Shown: positions 9,032 to 17,221 of the stretch, in pieces
How positions within the stretch are numbered: the first letter of the stretch is position 1
Layout: each line of letters opens with the position of its first letter
Origin: Microbacterium sp.
GTDB lineage: Bacteria; Actinomycetota; Actinomycetes; Actinomycetales; Microbacteriaceae
DNA length: 64,000 bases
Direction of reading: 5' to 3'
Assembly: GCF_003248605.1 (NCBI RefSeq)
Contig: NZ_QFPF01000001.1
Location: forward strand, 1 to 64,000
Program-made: the position numbers and the translations under genes
Notes under the pieces: generated by a model
The model's input: only the letters and a program-made list of their open reading frames with translations
Told to the model about the DNA's origin: nothing
Database searches by the model: none

Positions 9032-10273
9032 TTAGGGGGCGACCTGCGCCTGAACCTGCTGCAGCACGTCCTCGGGTGACTCGCTGCCGTTGAACGCCTG
9101 GACGCCGTACTGCTGGAGCAGCGCCGACGTCTCGTTCCACTTCGGGGTGGTCTTGTACGGGTCGACCGTCGCCAGCGCCGTGTCGATCGCCTCCTTTGCG
9201 CCGTCGACACCGGCCACCTCGTACCAGTTCGCCTGAGCGTCCAGGTATGCCGGGAAGCCGCGACCGGCGTCCGCGATGTACTTTTGCGCCTCGGGTCCGA
9301 TGATGACCGAGATCGCCTTCCAGGCCTCTTCCGGGTTCTCGCAGCTCGTGGTCACACCGAAGCCGGTACCCGACATCGTGGTGATCGACGTTCCGTCGAA
9401 CGCGGGCGTGGTGGCAAGCCCGATGGTGAACGGCACATTCTCCTTGGCGTTGATCAGCTGCCAGGGGCCGTCCACGTACATCGCGGCGTTGCCGCTGCGC
9501 CATTGGTCCGCGGGCCAGTTCGATGCACCGCTCGCGGGCGGTGCGGGTGCAACCTTTTCCTGGGTGGCCAGGTCGGTCACCCAGGTGAATCCCTGCACGA
9601 CCTTGTCGTTGGTCAGGTCGGGTTTGCCGTCCTCGATGTAGGTGCCGCCGATGCTGAGCACGTACGGCAGCCACATGTCCGGCGTGCCGTCCGCAACGAA
9701 GCCGTACTTGTCGTCCTTAGTGAGCGCCTTCGCCGCGGCAAGGAACTCCTCCTCTGACCAACCCGGTGTCGGCAGCGCAACCCCTGCGGCCTCGAACATG
9801 TCCTTGTTGTAATACAAGACGTAGGGGCCCAGGTCATAAGGGACCGCGAGCTGCTTGCCGTCGTCCTGAAGACCCTCCACGATCGAGGGCGCGTAGTCGT
9901 CGATGTCGAAATCGGTGGACTCGAACGACGGCGTCAAGTCTGTGAACAGCGAGCCCACGTCCGGAACGCGCTGCGCCTGCAGACCTGCGATGCAGGCCAG
10001 GTCATTGCTGGCAGCCTGGGCGGTGAGCTTGTTGTAGTAGTCCTTGAACGGCGTGCTCTCGAACTTCACCGTGATGTTCGGGTATTCCTCGTGAACCATG
10101 TCCGCGAGGTGGTTCCAGACGTCGACTTCCTTCTGCGAGTCGGCCGACATGATCCAGCGGAGCTCGACGTTGCCATCACTGGCTGCCTCCCCGCTGCCGC
10201 CCGCGCAACCGGCGAGTAGCAGCGCGCCAACCGCCGTAGTCGCGCCGAACGCGACGATTCTTCCACTCTTCAT
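9032..10273 (-). CDS. Sugar ABC transporter substrate-binding lipoprotein
   Basis: A 413-residue extracytoplasmic binding protein. The start ATG 10273 has AGGAG upstream. A lipoprotein signal (MKSGRIVAFGATTAVGALLLAGC, lipid-modified Cys23) is clear. The body is a family 1 solute-binding protein with FKDYYNKLTAQAASND, YDLGPYVLYYNKDMFE and a Trp/Asp-rich C-terminus ending EDVLQQVQAQVAP. It is the first gene of the leftward operon with two permeases and GH32 genes. Its promoter region has two LacI-type operators. Confidence 0.94.
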   Translation of the reverse strand: MKSGRIVAFGATTAVGALLLAGCAGGSGEAASDGNVELRWIMSADSQKEVDVWNHLADMVHEEYPNITVKFESTPFKDYYNKLTAQAASNDLACIAGLQAQRVPDVGSLFTDLTPSFESTDFDIDDYAPSIVEGLQDDGKQLAVPYDLGPYVLYYNKDMFEAAGVALPTPGWSEEEFLAAAKALTKDDKYGFVADGTPDMWLPYVLSIGGTYIEDGKPDLTNDKVVQGFTWVTDLATQEKVAPAPPASGASNWPADQWRSGNAAMYVDGPWQLINAKENVPFTIGLATTPAFDGTSITTMSGTGFGVTTSCENPEEAWKAISVIIGPEAQKYIADAGRGFPAYLDAQANWYEVAGVDGAKEAIDTALATVDPYKTTPKWNETSALLQQYGVQAFNGSESPEDVLQQVQAQVAP

Positions 10274-10312
10274 TGATGTGCCTCTCCTGTGTCGATGGCC
10301 GCTTCCGCACGA

Positions 10313-10328
10313 CCGACAACGTTGTCGG
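10313..10328. promoter_or_regulatory. LacI-type operator 1 in divergent promoter
   Basis: Perfect 16-bp palindrome CCGACAACGTTGTCGG, centred on CG as LacI/CcpA-class operators are. It lies 40 bases upstream of the binding-protein start. A related site is at 10372-10383. Confidence 0.8.
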
Positions 10329-10371
10329 AGCGATGATTGCATAGTCATGGAGACTTTCGCAAACAAAATCC

Positions 10372-10383
10372 GATAACGTTGTC
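10372..10383. promoter_or_regulatory. LacI-type operator 2 in divergent promoter
   Basis: GATAACGTTGTC, matching the core of the 10313-10328 palindrome with one arm mismatch. It is 21 bases upstream of the LacI start at 10404. The pair sits 57 bases apart centre to centre and brackets the divergent promoters, so looping repression and autorepression by the adjacent regulator are likely. Confidence 0.75.
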
Positions 10384-10403
10384 AAAGAAGGTGAGGGTAC
10401 GGG

Positions 10404-11405
10404 ATGAGCGAACACGCAATCGCCGGACGGGCGGCGCGGCCGACGATGAAAGACGTCGCTGCCCTCGCCGGCGTGAGCCTCAAGACCGTCTCACGGGTCG
10501 TCAACGGCGAAAAGCACGTCAGTGACGACACACGAGAGGTGGTGGAGCGCGCGATCGCGCAGCTCCGGTTTCAGCGCAACGACAGCGCCGCGAGCCTGCG
10601 GAACGGGTCGTCGTCCACGATCGCGTTGATCCTGGAGGACATCTCGGAACCGATCCAGGGAAGGATCGCGCACGCCGTGGAAAATGTGGCACGGCAGCGG
10701 GGATCGCTCCTCTTCACTGCGTCATCCTCTGGGGATGCCCGACGCGAGCGCGACCTGAGCGAATCGTTCGTGGCGCGGCGCGTCGACGGCCTGATCATCG
10801 TTCCTTCCCCCGCCGACCATGGCTACCTTCAGTCCGAGCTCGTCGGCGGCCTGCCGATCGTCTTCGCCGACCGCCCCCCGCAGGGGTTGGTTGCGGACAC
10901 GGTTCTCAGCGCGAACCGCGAAGGCGCCCGGATGGGCGTCGAGCACCTCATCGGCCGGGGCCATCGCCGCATCGCCTTCATCGGCAATGAGGAGAGCGTG
11001 CACACTGGCGGTCAAAGACTTGCGGGATACAGGGATGCGCTCGCGCAGGCGCGCATCCCGTACGACGAGCACCTTGTGCACCTTGGTGAGCCGGGATCGT
11101 CTCGCTCCGAAGCGGCCATCTCATCCGTACTGGCTCTCGCAGATCCGGCAACAGCGCTGTTCACAGGCAACAGCCTCAACACCATCGCCACACTCCGCGC
11201 GGCAAACTTCCCCAGCAGCGGGCTCGAGCATGTGGCTTTCGATGACCACGAGCTGTTCGACCTGCTGGCGCACCCGATGACCGTGGTTGCGCAAGACCCC
11301 GCCGTGATTGGCGAGACCGCCGCCCACCGACTATTCGATCGGCTCGACGGACTGAACGAACCTGCAACAGTCACTGAGCTGCCCACGCACCTGGTCATCC
11401 GGTAG
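10404..11405 (+). CDS. LacI-family transcriptional regulator
   Basis: A 333-residue repressor with N-terminal HTH TMKDVAALAGVSLKTVSRVVN and a sugar-binding core (IALILEDISEPIQG, GHRRIAFIGNEESVHTGGQRL, HVAFDDHELFDLLAHPMTVV). ATG 10404 is preceded by GAAGGTGAGG. It is divergent from the binding-protein operon, with two matching operators in the shared intergenic region. A sugar kinase follows 14 bases downstream in the same direction. Confidence 0.94.
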   Translation: MSEHAIAGRAARPTMKDVAALAGVSLKTVSRVVNGEKHVSDDTREVVERAIAQLRFQRNDSAASLRNGSSSTIALILEDISEPIQGRIAHAVENVARQRGSLLFTASSSGDARRERDLSESFVARRVDGLIIVPSPADHGYLQSELVGGLPIVFADRPPQGLVADTVLSANREGARMGVEHLIGRGHRRIAFIGNEESVHTGGQRLAGYRDALAQARIPYDEHLVHLGEPGSSRSEAAISSVLALADPATALFTGNSLNTIATLRAANFPSSGLEHVAFDDHELFDLLAHPMTVVAQDPAVIGETAAHRLFDRLDGLNEPATVTELPTHLVIR

Positions 11406-11419
11406 CCACCTGGCAGCGA

Positions 11420-12394
11420 ATGCACATCCACACCACACATTGGACCGCCGACATGAGCACAAATTCTCACCCACCTGCACATCGCTCCGAGCACGTGCTC
11501 GTTATTGGTGAAAGCCTCATCGACATCGTCCACAAGGGCGAGCACTCCATCGAAGTCGTCGGAGGTTCACCGGCGAACGTTGCACTTGGGCTTGGGCGCC
11601 TCGGAAGTTCGCCACGCCTGCTGACGGCGCTGGGGAGCGACGACCGCGGCCGCAGGATCGCCGCCCAGCTCGAGTCATCCGGCGTCACCATCGATCCGGC
11701 ATCCTGGTCGCTCTCGCGCACCTCGACTGCTGCCGCGCGCATTGACCCGGCAGGCGGTGCTTCGTACGAGTTCGACATCGAATGGGTGCTGCGGGAGCCG
11801 ATTCAGCTGCACGCTGCACGAGTGGCCCATGTCGGTTCGATCGCCGCTTTCCTTGGTCCCGGCACCGACGCCATCACGGCGTTCCTGGAAACGATCCAAG
11901 GGCAGGCGCTGGTCACGTTCGATCCCAACATCCGTCCCGCGCTGGTGGGGTCGCATGCGTCCGCACTGGCCCGGGTCGAACACCTTGCCACCCGCGCAGA
12001 CGTTCTCAAGCTCAGCGACGAGGATGCCAGATGGCTGTGGCCCGGCGCTTCGACGGACGAGGTGCTCGATCATCTGCTTGAGCGCGGAGCGACGATCGCT
12101 GCTCTCACCCTCGGCGGCGACGGATCGATCGCGGCAACCAAGGAGAATCGAGTTCACGTGCCGGCGCCGACGGTGAGGGTCGTTGATACGGTGGGCGCAG
12201 GAGACACATTCATGGCGGCGTTCATCCACCGCCTGATCATCCAGCCAAGCCTCCTGAACAACCCCACCGAGTCTGAACTCGCGCAGGCCGTGCATTTCGC
12301 AGCTGTCGCCGCGTCAATAACCGTGCAACGGTCAGGAGCTGATCTGCCGACCTCGACTGAGGTTCACGCTGCGCTTGTCCAATCTCAGAAGTGA
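11420..12394 (+). CDS. PfkB-family carbohydrate kinase (probable fructokinase)
   Basis: A 324-residue ribokinase/fructokinase fold protein. VLVIGESLIDIV and GGSPANVALGLGRLG form the substrate box. DTVGAGDTFMAAFIHRL is the C-terminal signature with the catalytic Asp. It would phosphorylate the hexose released by the GH32 enzymes; fructose is the likely substrate from context, not from sequence alone. The start is uncertain. ATG 11420 gives the longest frame, ATG 11453 is possible, and neither has a good ribosome site. Confidence 0.88.
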   Translation: MHIHTTHWTADMSTNSHPPAHRSEHVLVIGESLIDIVHKGEHSIEVVGGSPANVALGLGRLGSSPRLLTALGSDDRGRRIAAQLESSGVTIDPASWSLSRTSTAAARIDPAGGASYEFDIEWVLREPIQLHAARVAHVGSIAAFLGPGTDAITAFLETIQGQALVTFDPNIRPALVGSHASALARVEHLATRADVLKLSDEDARWLWPGASTDEVLDHLLERGATIAALTLGGDGSIAATKENRVHVPAPTVRVVDTVGAGDTFMAAFIHRLIIQPSLLNNPTESELAQAVHFAAVAASITVQRSGADLPTSTEVHAALVQSQK

Positions 12395-12413
12395 TCGCCG
12401 AGGAGGAACTGTA

Positions 12414-12713
12414 ATGAACGAACCGGTCATCTTGCACGCGACCTTCACCGCTCGTGCGGGCGAGGAGGATCGCGTGACGCGACTCCTCGCTGACTACTCC
12501 GAGGTCGTTCGCCAGGAGCCTGGCAACGTGCTATTCGAAGCCAGCCATCTTCGAGGCGCCCCTGACCACTTCTTCGTCTACGAGGAGTATCGCGACGAGG
12601 CGGCATTCCAAGCCCACCTCAGCCACCCGGCCGGCCGAGCATTCAACAGCGAGCTCACACCGCTGATCGTCGAACCCACCAGTGAACTGACATTCCTGTG
12701 TCGTCTGCCTTGA
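12414..12713 (+). CDS. Antibiotic biosynthesis monooxygenase (ABM) domain protein
   Basis: A 99-residue ferredoxin-like-fold protein of the YgiN/ABM family. VILHATFTARAGEEDRV, EPGNVLFEASH and FFVYEEYRDEAAFQAHLSHPAGRAF are the usual conserved blocks. ATG 12414 follows AGGAGG at 12401-12406. Family members act as small homodimeric quinol oxidases or dissipate reactive carbonyls. It trails the kinase by 19 bases. Its role in the sugar locus is unknown. Confidence 0.85.
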   Translation: MNEPVILHATFTARAGEEDRVTRLLADYSEVVRQEPGNVLFEASHLRGAPDHFFVYEEYRDEAAFQAHLSHPAGRAFNSELTPLIVEPTSELTFLCRLP

Positions 12714-12808
12714 CCTGACCCGAAACGGGTGCGCCCCGCGACCCCTCCCCGCGGGTGCTGGTGCGTCCCCGCCGCGGTCAAGGGTAACGGTTCGGTAACG
12801 GGCTTTGC

Positions 12809-12884
12809 GTCAACGCGTTTGACGTTCTTACCTTCGCATCAAACGTTTGACGACAGTCGTATCAGCGTCGAGTCAAACGATTGA
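12809..12884. promoter_or_regulatory. Cluster of LacI-type operators upstream of the third regulator
   Basis: Three related sites occur in 76 bases. TCAAACGTTTGA at 12839-12850 is a perfect palindrome. TCAAACGATTGA at 12873-12884 has one mismatch. GTCAA-N5-TTGAC at 12809-12823 has a different spacing. The two good sites are 34 bases apart. The last lies 17 bases before the GTG at 12901, which argues for autoregulation. Confidence 0.75.
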
Positions 12885-12900
12885 TGGTGAAGGAGCCAGT

Positions 12901-13929
12901 GTGATCACCCTGAAGGATCTCGCAGCCGCCGTGGGGGTTTCCCCCTCTGCGGTTTCCCTGGTCCTCAATGACCGGCATCAAGGTCGTGTCAACGCGAAGA
13001 CCGCGGAGCGCATTCGTCACGCGGCCGACGACATGGGGTACATCCCCAATCAGCTCGCGAGGGGACTCAAGACGAAGCGCACTCACACCATCGGGGTGCT
13101 CACCGACCGGGTCGCCAGCGTCCCGTTCGCGGGTCGCATGCTCGAGGGCCTGCAGAGTGTGGCGTGGGAGTCCGGCTACCTCGCGATGATCATCGACACC
13201 ACGAACCGTACGGAGCTCCTGGAGCAGTCCTCTCGGTCCCTCCTGCAACGTGATATCGACGCGCTCATCATCGCAGCGGAGTATCACCGCGCTGTTCAGC
13301 TCCCCGTTGTTCCCCCGACCATCCCCGTCCTGGTTCTGGACGGATTCCCCCACGGCGACGCCATCGCGGACGGTGTGGTTCCTGACGAGCAGGGCGGAGC
13401 GTACGAAGCGACACGTCACCTCGCACAGGCTGGGCACCGTCGGATCGCGTTCTGCAACATCGGCGGCGATGTGTACGTGGCATCCGCACTGCGCCACGCC
13501 GGCTACACGGCCGCGCTCCGCGACCATGGCGTTGAGCCCGACCCTCGCTTGCATACGTTCCTGGACGACACCGCCACCGCTGAGGCCTACGGGCCGATGC
13601 GCGCTTTGCTGGACACCCCGGACCGGCCCACCGCGGTGTTCTGCTTCTCCGATCAGATCGCGTTCGCCATCTACCAGGCCGCGAGCGACCTCGGGCTGCG
13701 CGTCCCCGAAGATCTGTCCGTTGTCGGATTCGATGATCAACGCTTCATCGCAGACGCTCTTCGGCCGGGGCTTACAACGGTGCGTCTGCCGCACCACGAC
13801 ATGGGCGCGTGGGCCGCGAAACGAATCATCGACCGCATCCACGGCGAGGTGACCGGCCCGCCGCAGATACAGAGAACCCGCTGCCCGTTGGTGGTTCGCG
13901 CATCGGTCGCGCCACCACCCGGTGGCTGA
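12901..13929 (+). CDS. LacI-family transcriptional regulator
   Basis: A 342-residue repressor starting at GTG 12901 with AAGGAG five bases upstream. An in-frame extension to 12847 would overlap two operators and is not preferred. The HTH is ITLKDLAAAVGVSPSAVSLVLND. The effector domain includes TIGVLTDRVASVPFAG, GHRRIAFCNIGG and VVGFDDQRFIADAL. It stands upstream of, and in line with, the binding protein, permeases and GH172 gene. Confidence 0.93.
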   Translation: MITLKDLAAAVGVSPSAVSLVLNDRHQGRVNAKTAERIRHAADDMGYIPNQLARGLKTKRTHTIGVLTDRVASVPFAGRMLEGLQSVAWESGYLAMIIDTTNRTELLEQSSRSLLQRDIDALIIAAEYHRAVQLPVVPPTIPVLVLDGFPHGDAIADGVVPDEQGGAYEATRHLAQAGHRRIAFCNIGGDVYVASALRHAGYTAALRDHGVEPDPRLHTFLDDTATAEAYGPMRALLDTPDRPTAVFCFSDQIAFAIYQAASDLGLRVPEDLSVVGFDDQRFIADALRPGLTTVRLPHHDMGAWAAKRIIDRIHGEVTGPPQIQRTRCPLVVRASVAPPPGG

Positions 13930-13955
13930 CCCACCACAAGACCACACCTAGCCGT

Positions 13956-13980
13956 CCGGTCTCACAGCACGAGAGACCGG
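13956..13980 (+). other. Hairpin between regulator and binding-protein gene
   Basis: An 8-bp stem, CCGGTCTC at 13956-13963 paired with 13973-13980, and a 9-base loop, in the 94-base gap between the LacI and binding-protein genes. It could be a weak terminator, so that the regulator is made at a lower level, or part of a leader. No separate promoter for 14024 is obvious. Confidence 0.45.
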
Positions 13981-14023
13981 CACCTGGCGCGCCCCTGCGC
14001 CACCTATCCACCGAGGAGAAGAA

Positions 14024-15349
14024 ATGAGAGCGACCAAGCGCAGCCTTATGCGCACGGCCATCGGCACCGCTGCCGTGGCCACCGTAGCGATCTCCCTGGC
14101 CGGCTGCGCCGGCTCCGGCGGCGACGCAGAAGGAGACAACACTTTCACGATCCTGCAGTACGAGAACCCCGAAACCGCGCAGGGCCAGGGTTGGCAGCTG
14201 GCGCTGGAGATCTTCAAGGAGAAGCACCCGGACGTCGAAGTCGACTTCCAGACGACGAGCTTCGACGCGATGCGACAGAACGCCAAGATCACCCTCACCG
14301 GCAACGACGTGCCAGACGTGATCGAGTTCAACAAGGGCAACGCCGACGGCGGTCAGCTCGCCGCGCAGGGCCTGCTCGCCCCGCTCACCGACGCCGTCGA
14401 CGAGTACGGGTGGGACGAGAAGATCACCGGCGGCATGCAGGCCTTCGCGAAGTACGACGAGCAGGGCCTGGCAGGCTCCGGCGACTGGTACGGCATTCCG
14501 AACATCGGCGAGTACGTGATGTTCTACTACAACAAGGAGCTGTTCGCGCAGGCGGGCATCACCGAGGAACCCACCGACCTGGCCGAGTTCGAAGCGGCGA
14601 TGGACAAGCTCCTCGCCGCCGGTATCACCCCGATCTCCTCATCCGCGGCGACCAGCCAGGGCTTCAACCAGATGTGGGTGTGGTACTCCCTGGTATCCGC
14701 CGGCGCCGACCGCGAATCGATCGACGACTTCATGTTCCTGCGCGAGCCGGTGGACTTCTCCGCCAGCCCCTGGGGAGACGGCGCCGAGAGGTTCCAGGAG
14801 TGGATCGACAAGGGCTACGTCGGCACCGAGCTGGGCGGCCTGAACTTCGAGCAGGCCACCGTGAACTTCCTCAGCGGCGAAAAGGCGATGCTCATCTGGA
14901 ACCAGGGCGAGTTCGCTCGCATCCGCGAGCAGGCACCCTTCGAATGGGGCTACTTCACCCTTCCCGGCGCCAACATGCAGATGGGCTCCAGCGGCCACCT
15001 GTGGGGCGTGCCCGCCAACGCGACCAACAAGGAACTCGCGTACGACTGGATCGACATCACGTTGAGCGAAGAGGTGCAGAACAAGATCGGCCAGCTCGGC
15101 GGCCTGCCGCTCGCCGGCGACGCGTCGACCATCGAAGACGATCTCACCCGGGAGTACACGGAACGGTTCAACGAGCTCCTCGAGGCGGACACGCTGAGCT
15201 TCTACCCCGACTATCCCGTCCCTGGATTCCTGGACTTCATCCAGTCCGGCATGCAGGCCATGTCCAACGGCAACATGACCGCCGAAGAGTGGACCGCCGA
15301 CCTTCAAGAGTTCTACGACGAAGGCCGCGAAGTCGCCCTAGCCGGCTGA
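14024..15349 (+). CDS. Sugar ABC transporter substrate-binding lipoprotein
   Basis: A 441-residue binding protein. ATG 14024 has GAGGAGAAG upstream. The lipoprotein signal ends VAISLAGC with Cys28. Binding-protein blocks include FKEKHPDVEVDFQTTSF, GNDVPDVIEFNKGNADGG and GEYVMFYYNKELFAQAGI. It is the first transport gene of the third sugar locus, followed by two permeases and the GH172 enzyme. The ligand may be a difructose-type or other furanoside oligosaccharide; this is inferred only from the GH172 neighbour. Confidence 0.94.
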   Translation: MRATKRSLMRTAIGTAAVATVAISLAGCAGSGGDAEGDNTFTILQYENPETAQGQGWQLALEIFKEKHPDVEVDFQTTSFDAMRQNAKITLTGNDVPDVIEFNKGNADGGQLAAQGLLAPLTDAVDEYGWDEKITGGMQAFAKYDEQGLAGSGDWYGIPNIGEYVMFYYNKELFAQAGITEEPTDLAEFEAAMDKLLAAGITPISSSAATSQGFNQMWVWYSLVSAGADRESIDDFMFLREPVDFSASPWGDGAERFQEWIDKGYVGTELGGLNFEQATVNFLSGEKAMLIWNQGEFARIREQAPFEWGYFTLPGANMQMGSSGHLWGVPANATNKELAYDWIDITLSEEVQNKIGQLGGLPLAGDASTIEDDLTREYTERFNELLEADTLSFYPDYPVPGFLDFIQSGMQAMSNGNMTAEEWTADLQEFYDEGREVALAG

Positions 15350-15353
15350 ACCT

Positions 15354-15383
15354 GTGGGGGCCCTCCGCTCGGCGGGCCCCCAC
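15354..15383 (+). other. Hairpin after binding-protein gene
   Basis: Perfect 10-bp stem (GTGGGGGCCC at 15354-15363 with 15374-15383) and 10-base loop, five bases past the binding-protein stop and 20 before the permease start. It is placed like the hairpin at 8984-9020 in the second sugar locus and probably serves the same differential-expression role. Confidence 0.75.
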
Positions 15384-15403
15384 TCCACCGGAGAAAAAAC
15401 ATC

Positions 15404-16330
15404 ATGGCAACTCCCCTGAGAAATCGCCGCCGCAGCCTCGAACGCCGCGGCGCCTACTGGCTGTACCTGATCCCCCTCGCCGCAGGATTCGCTGTCGTGG
15501 TCGCCGCACCGTTCGCGATGAACGTCTACACCAGCCTGTTCCACTGGAAAGGCGGGCAAGCGCCGATGCGGTGGGCAGGTCTGGAGAACTACACCACCCT
15601 GTTCACCGACGAGACCTTCTGGCGGTCCTTCCAGAACAGCATCGCGATGATCGTCGCGATCACCGTCATCCCCACCATCATCGGCATCCTTCTCGCCGCG
15701 CTCCTGTTCGACTATCTCGGCCGCCGCTACGGCGACAAAGCGATCGCCACCCTCCGGGCGACGTACTACCTGCCGCAGATCCTGCCGATCGCGGTGGCGG
15801 GGTTCATCTGGTCCACCATCCTGAACACCCAGCAGGGCTCGCTCACCCTGATGCTCAAGAGCATCGGGATCCAGTCCCCACCTGACTGGCTGGGTGATCC
15901 GAACATCGCCATCTACTCGGTCATGCTCATGCTGGTGTGGCTCCAGATCGGCTACCCGGTCGTGATCTTCATGTCCGCACTGCAAAGGGTCGATCCGGAG
16001 CTGTACGAGGCGGCGGAGCTCGATGGCGCGGGATGGTGGCGCCGATTCCAGGCGATCACCATTCCCCAGATCCGACCCGAAATCTTCGTCGTCGTCCTCA
16101 CCGCAACAATCGCTGCGCTGAAGGTGTTCGCCCCGATCCTGATCCTCACTGGCGGCGGACCCGAGAACTCGACCGTGGTGCCGTCGTACTACGCGTACCG
16201 CAACTTCTTCGAGCTGTCCCGTGTCGGCTACGGCTCAACCATCGCGACCGTGATGTCAATTGTCATCTTCATCGTCGCCGCCGTGATGCTCGCCTGGCAG
16301 CACCGCGAAACCCGGAAGGAGCACCGCTGA
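15404..16330 (+). CDS. CUT1 ABC transporter permease, MalF/UgpA type
   Basis: A 308-residue permease. ATG 15404 has GGAGAAAAAA upstream. An Arg-rich head is followed by YWLYLIPLAAGFAVVVAAPF. The EAA loop reads ELYEAAELDGAGWWRRFQAIT near residue 200. The stop overlaps the next permease (ATGA at 16327-16330). Confidence 0.93.
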   Translation: MATPLRNRRRSLERRGAYWLYLIPLAAGFAVVVAAPFAMNVYTSLFHWKGGQAPMRWAGLENYTTLFTDETFWRSFQNSIAMIVAITVIPTIIGILLAALLFDYLGRRYGDKAIATLRATYYLPQILPIAVAGFIWSTILNTQQGSLTLMLKSIGIQSPPDWLGDPNIAIYSVMLMLVWLQIGYPVVIFMSALQRVDPELYEAAELDGAGWWRRFQAITIPQIRPEIFVVVLTATIAALKVFAPILILTGGGPENSTVVPSYYAYRNFFELSRVGYGSTIATVMSIVIFIVAAVMLAWQHRETRKEHR

Positions 16331-17193
16331 TGACCGCAACGCTCACCCACACGCTGCCACTCAATAAGACCCGTCGCACCCCGCTGAACTGGCTCATGCT
16401 TGGGCTGGCCATTCTCGTCGCCGTCGTGATGGCCGCACCGTTCCTGCTGCTCGTGCTCAACGCCTTCAAGACCGGTGCGGACTACTCCACCAACGGACCC
16501 CTCGCCTGGCCCACAACCTTCACACTCGACGCGTTCGTGAGCTACCTCAACCGCGTCGACTTCCCCCGCGCGTTGTGGAACTCCGTCCTCAGCTCCACCA
16601 TCATCGCGTTCGCCGGGACCGCCCTCGCACTGCTCGCCTCGTACGCCATTGGAATCGGCAGGATCCGGGCCAATACCGCAATCACCGCGCTTCTGCTGAT
16701 CGCCACCATGGTTCCCCATGAAGCGTTGATCTACCCGCTCTTCTACGGAGCCCAGGCCACGGGCCTGCTGAACTCGATCTGGTCGATCATCATCGTGTTC
16801 ACCATCCTCTGGGCCGCCTACGGCACATACATCCTCTCCAGCGTGATGTCCACCTTTCCGCGAGAAGTGCTCGAAGCCGCCGCGATCGACGGAGCCGGAC
16901 GATGGCGCATCCTGTGGCAGGTGGTGTACCCCATCGTCCGCCCCACCCTGTCCGTCCTGGTCGTCTTCATCTTCATCTGGTCGTGGAACGAGTTCTACAT
17001 CCCGCTCATCCTGCTCGGCGACCCCTCATCGCAGACCGTCCCGATCGCCCTCTCGACCCTGCGAGGGCAGCACTCCATCGACATCACGGTCATCAACGCC
17101 GGCTCTCTGCTCTCGCTGATCCCGACGCTGGTGTTCTTCCTCATCTTCCAACGCACCATCAGTCGCGGCGTCACCGCCGGCGCCGTCAAGTGA
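16330..17193 (+). CDS. CUT1 ABC transporter permease, MalG/UgpE type
   Basis: A 287-residue partner permease starting at ATG 16330, overlapping the preceding TGA. The first span is LMLGLAILVAVVMAAPFLL and the EAA loop is VLEAAAIDGAGRWRILWQVV. It ends FQRTISRGVTAGAVK. The GH172 gene follows 28 bases later. Confidence 0.93.
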   Translation: MTATLTHTLPLNKTRRTPLNWLMLGLAILVAVVMAAPFLLLVLNAFKTGADYSTNGPLAWPTTFTLDAFVSYLNRVDFPRALWNSVLSSTIIAFAGTALALLASYAIGIGRIRANTAITALLLIATMVPHEALIYPLFYGAQATGLLNSIWSIIIVFTILWAAYGTYILSSVMSTFPREVLEAAAIDGAGRWRILWQVVYPIVRPTLSVLVVFIFIWSWNEFYIPLILLGDPSSQTVPIALSTLRGQHSIDITVINAGSLLSLIPTLVFFLIFQRTISRGVTAGAVK

Positions 17194-17221
17194 CCCCTCC
17201 TCAAGAATCGAAAGAAGTGCA

